Assembly: GCA_902493335.1 (NCBI GenBank)
Contig: CABUPJ010000021.1
Location: forward strand, 1 to 52,626
Source: an uncultured Porphyromonadaceae bacterium
GTDB taxonomy: Bacteria; Bacteroidota; Bacteroidia; Bacteroidales; Muribaculaceae
Direction: 5' to 3'
DNA length: 52,626 nt
Part shown: in pieces, positions 23,039 to 31,499 of the stretch
How positions within the stretch are numbered: the stretch's first letter is position 1
How the letters are laid out: each line of letters starts with the position of its first letter
Made by a program: the position numbers and the translations under genes
The notes under the pieces: model-generated
Seen by the model: the letters and a program-made list of their open reading frames with translations, nothing else
Told to the model about the DNA's origin: nothing
Database searches by the model: none

Positions 23039-24981
23039 TTTGAAATGCTGTCAAGCACTTTCTTGTTTATTTTGACTTTATATTTCTTGTGGAGGCGTTT
23101 GAGCCATTCTTTCTCGAGATACTGCTGATAGTCGGCCGTCACTTTGCCGCGGACGTCGGCGACCTCACGGGGGGCGTCGAGCATTTCGCCGCGGAAGGCA
23201 CGGTAGTGGGTCCAGTGGGTCTTTTCGTTGACGGGCTTCTCGGCGCCGAAAGCGAGATAGTCGGTGATGGGATTGTCGCCCTGAGCCGCAATCACGCGCT
23301 CGACACGGAGGTCACGGCCGAATTTGGCGCGCATGTCGCGGGCAAAGACGGCGGGGTCGATTGTCGGCAGCGAGTCGGCGTAGTTGTAGGCGGCGTTGAG
23401 CAGCGAGTCGTTGGTCGAGAAGATGATATAGCCTTTGAAACGGGGTTTGTCCCAGGCATAGTTCCTGATGTTCTTTCTGAAGAATTTCTCGAGACCTTCT
23501 TTGTCTTTGTTGGCTTTGTCCCAGACGTTGCGGTTGGAGATTTCGAAGAGGAGGATGCCGTCGCGGTATTCATTGAGGAGGTTGCGGTAGTCTGTGTCGG
23601 TCAGGGCGAGGTCTTCGGCGGCACACTCGAGAGTGCGTTTCTCAAGTATATCGTCTGCGGTCGAGCTGATGAGCTGACGTCCGTTTTTGGCGCTGAGAGC
23701 CACAGAAACGGGCATCTCGGCCATTACTTCGCTCAGTTTTATCGGTTTGCCGTTGACTTCGGCGACGTCAATGTCGGTGACGGCGAGCGTGGCTCTCATG
23801 GCCGAGTCGAGTCCTGCGGGATTGGCTGCAATCATGCCTTCGATGCGGTCGAGATTGCTGTCGATGAGGTGAGAGTTGTATTTTTTGACAAAGCGGCGCA
23901 GAGAGCTGCGTGCGGCAAGATTGCCGCGGCTGTCACCGGCGATGGCTTCTTTGAGCTTGGGCAGCATTTCGTCATATGTCGCTGTCGGACGGCGGTCGGT
24001 TGTCTGGACGATGTGCCAGCCGAAAGCGGTCTTGAACGGTTTTGAAATCTCGCCCGTCGGAGTGGCGAAAGCCACGCTGTCGAATTCGGCAATCATGACA
24101 CCCGAACCAAACCAGCCGAGGTCGCCGCCGTTGCGTGCCGAGCCGGGGTCCTGTGACTCGCTTTTTGCAACTACTGCAAAGTCGTCGCCGGCCATGATGG
24201 CGTTATATATCGAGTCTATGACTGACTCCTGACGCGCGGCATCTTCTTCGTTGAGGCCGCGGGTGAGTCTCAGTATGTGACGGGCTTTGACTTCGCCGCG
24301 TGACGGACGGCGTTCGTTTACTTTAATGATATGGTAGCCGTAACCGGAGTTTACGGCGTGAGATATAGAGCCTACAGGGGTGTCGAAGGCCGCAACCTCG
24401 AAGTTCCAGGGATAACGTCCGGCGATGAGCCAGCCCATTTTGCCTCCGCGGTCTTTGGTGCCCCGGTCGATAGAATATCGTGCCGCAGCTTCGTCGAAGG
24501 TCATGTCACCGGCGAGGACAGAGTCGCGCACTGATTCGGCGAGACTGCGCAGACGTGCGTCGTTCTCTTCCGACGTGTCGTCGTTATAGAACATTATGTG
24601 GCTTACGTTGACGTCTTCGGTATAGTGTGAGTAGGCCTGACGCAACAATGAATCCTCGACTGCGTGGTCTTTGAGCAGCGGTGCGGCCAGATCGTTGCGG
24701 AACTGGCTGTACTCCGTGAGGAATGCGGCTGTCGTGTCGATGCCGGCGGCCTCGGCGTCGGCGACTTTCAGCTTGTAATCGACAAACATGCCGATATATT
24801 CGTCAATCGGCTGTTTTGTGAGCTGCTGAGAGTTGTTCTTATTATAAAGATACTCAAACTCACTGAGTCTGATGTCGTGATTGTTGACAGTCATCAGCAC
24901 CGGGTCGTCTGCGGCAGCCGAAGCGGCGTAGACTGAAAGTCCGACGACGATGGCAGCAGTGCTAAAAATGTATTTTTTCAT
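23035..24981 (-). CDS. Periplasmic peptidyl-prolyl isomerase with two parvulin domains (PpiC/SurA-like)
   Basis: A 648-residue protein with a signal peptide (to about residue 24). The N-terminal chaperone part starts VNNHDIRLSEFEYLYNKNN. Two parvulin domains follow: residues about 125-230 (VNVSHIMFYND, DRGGKMGWLIAGRYPWNFE) and about 230-345 (VKARHILRLTR, NGGDLGWFGSGVMIAEFD). A long C-terminal helical region of about 300 residues contains a second SurA-like segment (AEVNGKPIKLSEVM). First gene of the envelope run; a TATATTTG box lies 18 bases upstream. Confidence 0.88.
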   Translation of the reverse strand: MKKYIFSTAAIVVGLSVYAASAAADDPVLMTVNNHDIRLSEFEYLYNKNNSQQLTKQPIDEYIGMFVDYKLKVADAEAAGIDTTAAFLTEYSQFRNDLAAPLLKDHAVEDSLLRQAYSHYTEDVNVSHIMFYNDDTSEENDARLRSLAESVRDSVLAGDMTFDEAAARYSIDRGTKDRGGKMGWLIAGRYPWNFEVAAFDTPVGSISHAVNSGYGYHIIKVNERRPSRGEVKARHILRLTRGLNEEDAARQESVIDSIYNAIMAGDDFAVVAKSESQDPGSARNGGDLGWFGSGVMIAEFDSVAFATPTGEISKPFKTAFGWHIVQTTDRRPTATYDEMLPKLKEAIAGDSRGNLAARSSLRRFVKKYNSHLIDSNLDRIEGMIAANPAGLDSAMRATLAVTDIDVAEVNGKPIKLSEVMAEMPVSVALSAKNGRQLISSTADDILEKRTLECAAEDLALTDTDYRNLLNEYRDGILLFEISNRNVWDKANKDKEGLEKFFRKNIRNYAWDKPRFKGYIIFSTNDSLLNAAYNYADSLPTIDPAVFARDMRAKFGRDLRVERVIAAQGDNPITDYLAFGAEKPVNEKTHWTHYRAFRGEMLDAPREVADVRGKVTADYQQYLEKEWLKRLHKKYKVKINKKVLDSISK

Positions 24982-24999
24982 TGTGGATCAGAGTTTTTA

Positions 25000-25007
25000 C
25001 AAATATA
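25000..25007 (-). promoter_or_regulatory. -7 box of the envelope-biogenesis run
   Basis: The minus strand reads TATATTTG, a full match, giving a short leader before the ATG at 24981. No clear -33 element was found. Confidence 0.5.
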
Positions 25008-25060
25008 CGTTATAATAAACGCGAGGCCGGTTGTTTTATTGTTTTTTGCGGCGTAAAAAA

Positions 25061-25098
25061 TCCGCGCACGGTATGGGCCTGAGCCTGCCATGCGCGGA
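25061..25098 (-). terminator. Terminator of guaB
   Basis: TCCGCGCA (25061-25068) pairs with TGCGCGGA (25091-25098), with further inner pairing around GGGC and GCCT. On the minus strand the stem is followed by six T residues (complement of 25055-25060). It lies 14 bases after the guaB stop. Confidence 0.85.
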
Positions 25099-25112
25099 GA
25101 TATATTTCGACA

Positions 25113-26591
25113 TCAATGCTGTGATGTGCTGTAGTTGGGTGCCTCGCTTGTGATGGCGACGTCGTGGGGATGGCTTTCGGCGACGCCGGCGTTTGTGATG
25201 CGGGTGAATTTGGCGTGGTGAAGGGCTTCGATATCGGGTGCACCGCAGTAGCCCATGCCGGCGCGGAGGCCGCCGAGCATCTGGTAGACAGACTCATAGA
25301 GCGAGCCTTTGTAGGGTACACGTGCTGCGATGCCTTCGGGCACGAGTTTCTTTGCGTCGGTGACACCGCCCTGGAAGTAGCGGTCTTTCGAACCTTTCTC
25401 CATGGCCTCAAGCGAGCCCATGCCGCGGTAAGACTTATATTTGCGGCCGTTGAAGATGATTGTGTCGCCGGGCGACTCCTCGACGCCGGCGAGCATGCCG
25501 CCGAGCATGACTGAATGGGCGCCGGCAGCGAGAGCCTTGACGATATCGCCCGAATAGCGGATGCCGCCGTCGGCGATAAGGGGCACGTCGGTACCTTCGA
25601 GAGCTTTGGCGACGTCATAGACGGCTGACAGCTGCGGGACGCCGACACCGGCGATGATGCGTGTCGTGCAGATTGAACCCGGGCCGATGCCTACTTTGAC
25701 ACCGTCGGCGCCGTTTTCGACGAGATAGCGAGCGGCGTCGCCTGTGGCGATGTTGCCGACGACGACGTCAATCTGCGGGAATTTCTCTTTTACCTGACGA
25801 AGCACCCCGACAACGCCTTTCGAATGGCCGTGGGCTGTGTCGATGACGATGGCGTCGACACCTGCCTCGACGAGGGCGGCGGCGCGCTCGAGCGAGTCGG
25901 CAGTGACGCCTATGCCGGCGGCTACGCGCAGGCGTCCGAGCGAATCCTTGCAGGCGTTGGGCTTGTCTTTGGCTTTGGTTATGTCTTTATATGTGACAAG
26001 ACCGATAAGGCGTCCGCTGTTGTCGACGACGGGCAGCTTTTCGATCTTGTGGCGCTGGAGTATTTCGGCGGCTTCTTCGAGGTTTGTCGACTGACTGGTG
26101 GTGACAAGGTTTTCTGATGTCATCACTTCGTCAATCTTGCGCTCGGGGTCGCGCTCGAAACGCAGGTCGCGGTTGGTGACGATGCCGACGAGCATCTTGT
26201 TGTCGTCGACGACGGGTATGCCGCCGATGTGATATTCCTCCATCATGGCGAGGGCGTCTCTGACAGTCGAGCCGCGTTTGATGGTCACGGGGTCATAGAT
26301 CATGCCGTTTTCGGCTCGTTTGACTGCGTGTACCTGACGCGCCTGTTCGGCGATGCTCATGTTTTTGTGTATGACGCCGATGCCGCCTTCGCGGGCGATG
26401 GCGATAGCCATGCTGGCCTCTGTCACAGTATCCATGGCTGCTGAAACCAGGGGCACGTTGAGGGTGATATTGCGCGAAAAGCGCGTTTTAAGATTGACAC
26501 TGCGGGGAAGAACTTCCGAATAAGCCGGAATCAAAAGGACGTCGTCGAAGGTGAGACCGTCCATCTTTACTCGATCTGCAATAAAAGACAT
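25113..26591 (-). CDS. guaB: IMP dehydrogenase
   Basis: A 492-residue enzyme that oxidises IMP to XMP with NAD, the committed step of GMP synthesis. The TIM barrel begins GLTFDDVLLIPAYSEV, is interrupted by a CBS pair at about residues 95-205 (VRDALAMMEEYHIGGIPVVD, LEEAAEILQRHKIEKLPVVD), and carries the catalytic loop GPGSICTTRIIAGVGVPQ (Cys about 307) and the GGMLAGVEESPG and YRGMGSLEAM segments. The end has the usual GLRAGMGYCGA. It is a single gene with its own promoter and terminator. Confidence 0.97.
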   Translation of the reverse strand: MSFIADRVKMDGLTFDDVLLIPAYSEVLPRSVNLKTRFSRNITLNVPLVSAAMDTVTEASMAIAIAREGGIGVIHKNMSIAEQARQVHAVKRAENGMIYDPVTIKRGSTVRDALAMMEEYHIGGIPVVDDNKMLVGIVTNRDLRFERDPERKIDEVMTSENLVTTSQSTNLEEAAEILQRHKIEKLPVVDNSGRLIGLVTYKDITKAKDKPNACKDSLGRLRVAAGIGVTADSLERAAALVEAGVDAIVIDTAHGHSKGVVGVLRQVKEKFPQIDVVVGNIATGDAARYLVENGADGVKVGIGPGSICTTRIIAGVGVPQLSAVYDVAKALEGTDVPLIADGGIRYSGDIVKALAAGAHSVMLGGMLAGVEESPGDTIIFNGRKYKSYRGMGSLEAMEKGSKDRYFQGGVTDAKKLVPEGIAARVPYKGSLYESVYQMLGGLRAGMGYCGAPDIEALHHAKFTRITNAGVAESHPHDVAITSEAPNYSTSQH

Positions 26592-26619
26592 AAATATTAT
26601 GTTTAGATTTTATTGCGCG

Positions 26620-26627
26620 CAAAGATA
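26620..26627 (-). promoter_or_regulatory. -7 box of guaB
   Basis: The minus strand reads TATCTTTG, 28 bases before the guaB ATG, within an AT-rich upstream stretch. A possible TTG lies a little too far upstream for a standard spacer. Confidence 0.5.
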
Positions 26628-26678
26628 CAAATTTTTTTCAAAATATTTTTCTGTGTCAACAAAAACTTGTTTGAAAAA

Positions 26679-27218
26679 TTATCGGTCAGTGCTTTTGGCT
26701 AGAGCGCGGCGGCTGCGGTATTCGAGCATGGTGTTGACAGCCGACAGCACGAGGGCGATGCCGGTGATGAGCACGACTGCCGAATTGATCTCGCGAAGAC
26801 TCGTGAAAAGAATGATGACGCCTGACAGTATCATAAGTGCCGGTATGACGTAGAGATAGCCCGGCAGCACGAGCGGCCTGCTCATATAGCCGATGATGAG
26901 CATGTGATAGATGCCTCCGATAATCAGGAGCGCAGCGAAAAGATAGACGAAAATGCCGGCGAAGACATTCGGGAAGATACACATGCACAGGCCGAGGACA
27001 AGGCCGCCGACCGACATGATGCTCAGTTGGGTCTTGGTCGAGCTGTCACCTTTGGCTGTGAGACTGACATAGAGGCTGTAGGCGCTCGGTATAATGAATG
27101 TGACGCCGATGAGTATCGATACCCAGGCAAGAAGATTGACGCGGTCGTTGAAGATGATAAGCAGTATGCCTGCGATGAAAAAAATGACAGCGGTCAGTGT
27201 GTTGCTTTTTGCGTTCAT
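26679..27218 (-). CDS. HdeD-family (DUF308) membrane protein
   Basis: A 179-residue protein with about six hydrophobic helices in three repeated pairs (TAVIFFIAGILLIIF, LAWVSILIGVTFIIPSAYSLY, SVGGLVLGLCMCIFPNVFAGIFV, ALMILSGVIILF, AVVLITGIALVLSA), the pattern of HdeD-like DUF308 proteins of the inner membrane. HdeD is linked to acid resistance in enterobacteria; the role in Bacteroidota is not established. It is a single gene; no clear promoter or terminator was found in its flanks. Confidence 0.85.
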   Translation of the reverse strand: MNAKSNTLTAVIFFIAGILLIIFNDRVNLLAWVSILIGVTFIIPSAYSLYVSLTAKGDSSTKTQLSIMSVGGLVLGLCMCIFPNVFAGIFVYLFAALLIIGGIYHMLIIGYMSRPLVLPGYLYVIPALMILSGVIILFTSLREINSAVVLITGIALVLSAVNTMLEYRSRRALAKSTDR

Positions 27219-27323
27219 GATTTGAGAGATATGTTTGAGGTTAAACGATATTGAATTTTGTTTGTATACATTATATAGATATAATATATAGACGTACGGT
27301 CGTGTGATAATGTTTGCGATTTT

Positions 27324-27354
27324 TTTGTCAGATTGGCCGAAAATACTATCTTTG
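27324..27354 (+). promoter_or_regulatory. Full Bacteroidota promoter of the outer-membrane barrel gene
   Basis: A TTTG at 27324-27327 and the -7 box TATCTTTG at 27347-27354 are separated by 19 bases. Transcription should start near 27361, about 40 bases before the ATG at 27403. It is one of the best matches in the window. Confidence 0.7.
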
Positions 27355-27402
27355 TGGCCGAAAGGTTAAAAAAGTTTCAACTAATATAAAAATTACAAAT
27401 CA

Positions 27403-28008
27403 ATGAAAGCATTAAAACGAGTATTGGTTGCCCTCGTCATGGTCGTCATGACGGCGTCAGCAGCGTCGGCGCAGTTCCGCATCGGTCCGCGTCTGGGTGT
27501 CGAAGTCAACTCACTGAAGTTCAACGAGGATGTATTCAATTCTGATAACCGCGCAGGTTTCACGGGCGGTCTGATGGCTGAATTCAACATCCCTGTTGTA
27601 AATCTTGCTTTTGACGCGTCGGTGATGTATGTGCGCCGTGTCAAGGACATCAATTTCAAGAATGAGGATGGCGTGAAATCTAACAGTGACTATATTGAGA
27701 TTCCTATCAATTTCAAGTGGAAAATCGGTCTTCCTGTAGTCGGCAAGATTGTCACTCCCTATATCTTCACCGGTCCGAGCTTCGCTTTCCTGACATCAAA
27801 ACGCGCCATCTCAGAGGCTTTCAGTAACAAAAAGACTGATATAGCCTGGAACTTCGGTGTGGGTCTTCAGCTCTTTACCCACCTGCAGGTCGGCGCGAGC
27901 TATGGTCTCGGCATGACAAAGGCTGTCGAGACAATGTCGAGCTATCAGGGCGAGAAGATTGACGGCAAGAACAAATACTGGACGATAACCGCCGCCTGGC
28001 TGTTCTAA
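27403..28008 (+). CDS. Outer-membrane beta-barrel protein (PorT family-like)
   Basis: A 201-residue secreted protein: signal peptide MKALKRVLVALVMVVMTASAASAQ, then alternating beta strands (FRIGPRLGVEVNSLKF, GFTGGLMAEFNIPVVNLAFDASVMYVR, YIEIPINFKWKIGLPVVGKIVTPYIFTGPSFAF, AWNFGVGLQLFTHLQVGASYGLG) and a terminal aromatic residue (AAWLF), the usual outer-membrane insertion signal. The length fits an eight-stranded barrel. Ligand and role are unknown. It has its own strong promoter and a stem-loop after it. Confidence 0.9.
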   Translation: MKALKRVLVALVMVVMTASAASAQFRIGPRLGVEVNSLKFNEDVFNSDNRAGFTGGLMAEFNIPVVNLAFDASVMYVRRVKDINFKNEDGVKSNSDYIEIPINFKWKIGLPVVGKIVTPYIFTGPSFAFLTSKRAISEAFSNKKTDIAWNFGVGLQLFTHLQVGASYGLGMTKAVETMSSYQGEKIDGKNKYWTITAAWLF

Positions 28009-28031
28009 GGATACTGACATATATAAGAGAA

Positions 28032-28068
28032 TACGGGCGTCCGCTCAACCGAGAGCCGGACGCCCGTA
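28032..28068. terminator. Convergent stem-loop between the barrel gene and tsaB
   Basis: A 12-base GC-rich stem (TACGGGCGTCCG at 28032-28043 against the complementary segment ending at 28068) with a loop of about 12 bases. It stands between two convergent genes and could end both transcripts; only a short T-rich tail (ATATTTT) follows on the plus strand. Confidence 0.65.
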
Positions 28069-28093
28069 ATATTTTCAGTCTGCCGCTGTTGTG

Positions 28094-28789
28094 TCAGAGG
28101 AGCGGTTTGGCTTTTGTGGCCTGGAAATCTTTGAGATATTCGGGGGTAGAGTAGGCCGTGTCTATGAAACTGCGCTGCGCATAGCTACGTTCGGCCAAAG
28201 CTATCATGTCGACAGCTAAGGGCGTGACGTCAGGGACGAAGACAGCGTTATCGGCTTTGATGACGTCGCGGGCCTTGTCGCTGCCGTTGCCGAAGAAAAG
28301 CACGGGGCGTCCCGTGGCGAGCAGTTCGGCGTAGCTGTCGCCGTCGAGTATCAGCGGCTGAGGCTCGAGCAGCGGAGTGAGCGCGAAATCGTAGGCGGCG
28401 GTGAAGACTTCCATGCGTCTGGCGTCAATCATCGGCACGAATATGCTTTCGGGGTCGATGTCGAGTGTCGAGAACATGACGCGAGTCGCCATCAGTTCGA
28501 GGGTGTTGATGCCTATAAGCGGTATGTCGAGGGCGTAGGCCAGGCCTTTGGCCTCGCTCAGGCCTATGCGCAGGCCGGTATAGCTGCCGGGACCTGTGCT
28601 GACGGCGACGGCGTCGAGTCTGAGCTCCTTGTCTTCGATGAAATCGAGACAGCCTTTTATATAGTCGCTGAGAAGGGCGGCGTGGTTGCGGCCGCTGAAG
28701 TCTTCAAAGTGGGTGAGTATCATACCCTCGGCAGTCAGAGCCGTAGAGCATACGTTGGTTGATGTGTCGATGTTGAGTATTACAGCCAT
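28094..28789 (-). CDS. tsaB: TsaB, tRNA threonylcarbamoyladenosine complex subunit
   Basis: A 231-residue protein of the ASKHA fold: ILNIDTSTNVCSTAL at the start, GRNHAALLSDYIKGCLD, AVSTGPGSYTGLRIGLSEAKGLAYALDIPLIGINTLELMA (the most conserved region), and FVPMIDARRMEVFTAAY. It binds TsaD and activates synthesis of the t6A modification at position 37 of ANN-decoding tRNAs. It is divergent from yicC, with back-to-back promoters. Confidence 0.93.
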   Translation of the reverse strand: MAVILNIDTSTNVCSTALTAEGMILTHFEDFSGRNHAALLSDYIKGCLDFIEDKELRLDAVAVSTGPGSYTGLRIGLSEAKGLAYALDIPLIGINTLELMATRVMFSTLDIDPESIFVPMIDARRMEVFTAAYDFALTPLLEPQPLILDGDSYAELLATGRPVLFFGNGSDKARDVIKADNAVFVPDVTPLAVDMIALAERSYAQRSFIDTAYSTPEYLKDFQATKAKPLL

Positions 28790-28811
28790 ACAGGGGTTTT
28801 GTTTTGCTGTG

Positions 28812-28844
28812 CAAATTTAGTAAAAACGAGCGTCAAGTCTCAAA
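28812..28844 (-). promoter_or_regulatory. tsaB promoter
   Basis: On the minus strand TTTG (complement of 28841-28844) is followed after 21 bases by the -7 box TAAATTTG (complement of 28812-28819), 23 bases before the tsaB ATG. Confidence 0.55.
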
Positions 28845-28853
28845 AAAAATATA

Positions 28854-28861
28854 TAATTTTG
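28854..28861 (+). promoter_or_regulatory. -7 box of yicC
   Basis: TAATTTTG, a full match, 25 bases before the yicC ATG. It is just beyond the -33 element of tsaB, so the two divergent polymerase sites overlap or touch. Confidence 0.5.
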
Positions 28862-28885
28862 TCTTTTACTAAAAGATATAATAGT

Positions 28886-29764
28886 ATGCTATTTTCGATG
28901 ACAGGTTTCGGCAAGGCTGTCGCAGTCACGCCGACAAAAAAAATAACGGTTGAAGTCAAATCGCTCAACTCCAAGCAGCTCGATCTGAATGTCAGAATTC
29001 CCGGCTGTTTCCGTGAGAAAGAGCCGGAGCTGCGCAACATCGTGGCCGCCGAGCTCGAGCGCGGCAAGACCGATCTCATCATAACTGCCGAAAACATCGG
29101 CGCAGAGCCGGCCACGACTTTGAATGTCGAGATGCTCAAGGCTTATAAGAATCAGATAGTAAGGGCTTCAGAGGAACTTGACATTCCTCAGCCGAGCGAC
29201 TGGTATAGCGTTCTGTTGCGCTTCCCCGACACATTCCATGCCGAAAGTCAGGACGTCATCAGTCCCGAGGAGGCCGAGGCTCTTGCCGACGCCACACGCC
29301 GTGCTGTAGCCGCCCTGATGGAACACCGCCGCTCCGAGGGCGTCAAGCTCGAGGCTTTCTTTGCATCGCGCATCGAACGCATCGGTGACCTGCTTGCCAA
29401 GGTCGAGCCTTACGAGGCCGAACGCGTGCCACGTATACGCGAGCGTCTTGAAGAGGGACTTAAAAAAATATCGGTGCTTGACTATGACAAAGGCCGTCTC
29501 GAGCAGGAGATGATTTTCTACATCGAGAAACTTGACGTCAACGAAGAGAAACAGCGTCTGCGCCAGCATCTCGCATATTTCATCGAAACCATGGCGCTCC
29601 CTCATGGCGGCCAGGGCAAAAAACTCGGTTTCATATCTCAGGAAATGGGACGCGAAATCAATACGCTCGGCTCGAAGAGCAACCACGCCGGGATGCAGAA
29701 AATCGTCGTCATGATGAAAGACGAGCTCGAACAGATCAAAGAGCAGGTGCTCAATGTAATGTAA
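28886..29764 (+). CDS. yicC: YicC/YloC-family endoribonuclease
   Basis: I chose the ATG at 28886 (MLFSMTGFGKAVA), giving 292 residues. The N-terminal YicC domain begins with the diagnostic SMTGFGKA, then EVKSLNSKQLDLNVRIP. The C-terminal DUF1732 domain ends with EKQRLRQHLAYFIETM, GKKLGFISQEMGREINTLGSKSNHAGMQ. Homologues cut RNA and affect small-RNA turnover. An upstream extension of 29 residues lies over the promoter and is rejected. First gene of a unit with gmk and nadD. Confidence 0.92.
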   Translation: MLFSMTGFGKAVAVTPTKKITVEVKSLNSKQLDLNVRIPGCFREKEPELRNIVAAELERGKTDLIITAENIGAEPATTLNVEMLKAYKNQIVRASEELDIPQPSDWYSVLLRFPDTFHAESQDVISPEEAEALADATRRAVAALMEHRRSEGVKLEAFFASRIERIGDLLAKVEPYEAERVPRIRERLEEGLKKISVLDYDKGRLEQEMIFYIEKLDVNEEKQRLRQHLAYFIETMALPHGGQGKKLGFISQEMGREINTLGSKSNHAGMQKIVVMMKDELEQIKEQVLNVM

Positions 29765-29782
29765 CAGGAAACAAAACAGAAT

Positions 29783-30361
29783 ATGGAAAAGAGAAAAGGA
29801 AAAATCATCGTGCTTTCAGCTCCTTCAGGCTGTGGCAAGTCGACCATCATCAACACTATCCTCGACAGTGGTGACTATGACCTGAAATTCTCGGTGTCGG
29901 CCACCAACCGCTCTCCGCGAGCCGGCGAGGTCGACGGAGTTCACTATCACTTCTTGTCTACCGAAGAATTTCGCGATGCCATCGCCGCGCATAGCTTTGT
30001 CGAGTGGGAAGAGGTCTATCCCGGCCGCTTCTACGGCACGCTGCGCAGCGAGATCGAGCGCCGCATCGATGCGGGCGACGATGTCGTCCTCGACATAGAT
30101 GTCAAGGGCGGCCTCAACGTCAAGAAGATTTTCGGTGACCGGGCCCTTACCATATTCATCCTGCCGCCCGACCTCTCGACCCTGCGCCAGCGACTTGTGT
30201 CGCGCGGTACCGACGCGCCCGATATAATCGAGGAGCGCCTCGAGAAGGCAGAGTATGAAATCTCGTTTGCGCCTGAATATGACTGTCGTGTCGTCAATGA
30301 CAATCTTGACGAAGCTGTGGCGACCGTCCGCAGTCTGATTGATAACTTTCTGAATCCCTGA
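29783..30361 (+). CDS. gmk: Guanylate kinase
   Basis: A 192-residue enzyme that converts GMP to GDP with ATP. P-loop APSGCGKSTI at about residues 14-23; GMP-binding segment with SVSATNRSPRAGEVDGVHYHF and VEWEEVYPGRFYGT; the LDIDVKGGLNVKKIF region is present. It starts 18 bases after yicC, the same order as in many bacteria. Confidence 0.96.
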   Translation: MEKRKGKIIVLSAPSGCGKSTIINTILDSGDYDLKFSVSATNRSPRAGEVDGVHYHFLSTEEFRDAIAAHSFVEWEEVYPGRFYGTLRSEIERRIDAGDDVVLDIDVKGGLNVKKIFGDRALTIFILPPDLSTLRQRLVSRGTDAPDIIEERLEKAEYEISFAPEYDCRVVNDNLDEAVATVRSLIDNFLNP

Positions 30362-30365
30362 AACC

Positions 30366-30968
30366 ATGGCCGAAGGAACTGAGAGGAAAGAAATCGTCGG
30401 CATCCTCGGCGGCTCGTTCAATCCCGTCCACATGGGACACATGATGCTCGCGTCATATCTTGTGCAGTGGGGTTTCGTCGACAAGGTCTGGATGACTTTG
30501 TCTCCGCGTAATCCGCTGAAAGACGCGCGCGACCTTATTCCCGACCTCAAGCGACTGGCGATGATAACCATCGCAACCAAGAACACTGAACGTATCGAGA
30601 CTTGCGACATCGAGCTGTCGATGCCGCGGCCGTCATATACGATAAACACTCTCGACCTTTTGGCGAAGCGTTATCCCAAACGCACGTTCAAACTCATCAT
30701 CGGCAGCGACAACTGGCGGCTCTTCGACCAGTGGCGCGAACACGAACGCATACTTGACGAATACGGTGTCATTGTCTATCCCCGTCAGGGCTATCCCGTC
30801 GAGTCGAGATATGTCGACGGCCTCGAGGTCGTCGACGCGCCGATGGTCAATCTCTCGAGCACCTTCATCCGCGACGCCATCATGCGTGGCAAAGACATGA
30901 CTCTTTTCATGCCTCCGGGCGTGAGCAAATATATCAAAGACAACAAACTCTATCAGCCTAAAAAATGA
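30366..30968 (+). CDS. nadD: Nicotinate-nucleotide adenylyltransferase
   Basis: A 200-residue nucleotidyltransferase that makes nicotinate adenine dinucleotide in NAD synthesis. GGSFNPVHMGHMMLA near residue 15 has the HxGH motif; IGSDNWRLFDQWREHERIL and the VNLSSTFIRDAI motif (SSTxIR) complete the active site. It begins four bases after gmk and overlaps the next gene by four bases. Confidence 0.95.
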   Translation: MAEGTERKEIVGILGGSFNPVHMGHMMLASYLVQWGFVDKVWMTLSPRNPLKDARDLIPDLKRLAMITIATKNTERIETCDIELSMPRPSYTINTLDLLAKRYPKRTFKLIIGSDNWRLFDQWREHERILDEYGVIVYPRQGYPVESRYVDGLEVVDAPMVNLSSTFIRDAIMRGKDMTLFMPPGVSKYIKDNKLYQPKK

Positions 30969-31474
30969 GTGAAGATCGTCAGGGTTTGAAGCCCAATGCC
31001 ATAGCCTTCATTGCTCTCTGCAATGAATATTGCGCCGCTGTCGAGCATGCAGCCGAGACCGGGCGCGATGAATTTCTTGCTGCCATGCTGCGCCTGCTGC
31101 CACGTCTGTATATCTCCGGCGCCGATCTGGCTATGCACGGTTTCGAGGGCGATTTCTATATCGACGACGCCCTTGATGAAGACTATTACGACTCGATGCG
31201 CCGCGACATGGAGACACTGCTTGGCGAAGACGACACCTATCTTGAGGTTTTCGAGGAGGATATGAAATATTCAGATACTCCTATCGCCGTGAGCGCCGCC
31301 GAGACTCTTGCCGACCTTTTCCAGGTCTTCTTTAACTTGCTCGAGACTGTCAGAGACGCTCCCGTCGAGCTGATAGAAAGCGCTCTCGGCGCAGTGCGCG
31401 AGGATTTCGGCAACTACTGGAGTCAGAAGCTCTGCAATGTACTCCGCGCGCTCAATCAGATCCGTTATAAATAA
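30965..31474 (+). CDS. DUF5063 protein
   Basis: A 169-residue acidic helical protein that begins with NAIAFIALCNEYCAAVEHA and RDEFLAAMLRLLPRLYISGADL, the DUF5063 pattern seen in Bacteroidota and other phyla. There is no signal peptide. The function is unknown. It is translationally coupled to nadD by a four-base overlap, so the link with NAD synthesis may be worth testing. Confidence 0.85.
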   Translation: MSEDRQGLKPNAIAFIALCNEYCAAVEHAAETGRDEFLAAMLRLLPRLYISGADLAMHGFEGDFYIDDALDEDYYDSMRRDMETLLGEDDTYLEVFEEDMKYSDTPIAVSAAETLADLFQVFFNLLETVRDAPVELIESALGAVREDFGNYWSQKLCNVLRALNQIRYK

Positions 31475-31499
31475 TTCTCTAATACCATAAAATAAAGCA

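Noticed and set aside
23089..24045. A 318-residue plus-strand open frame inside the ppiC-type gene
   Set aside because: Shadow of a well-supported two-parvulin gene; the translated sequence is low in complexity and has no recognisable motif.
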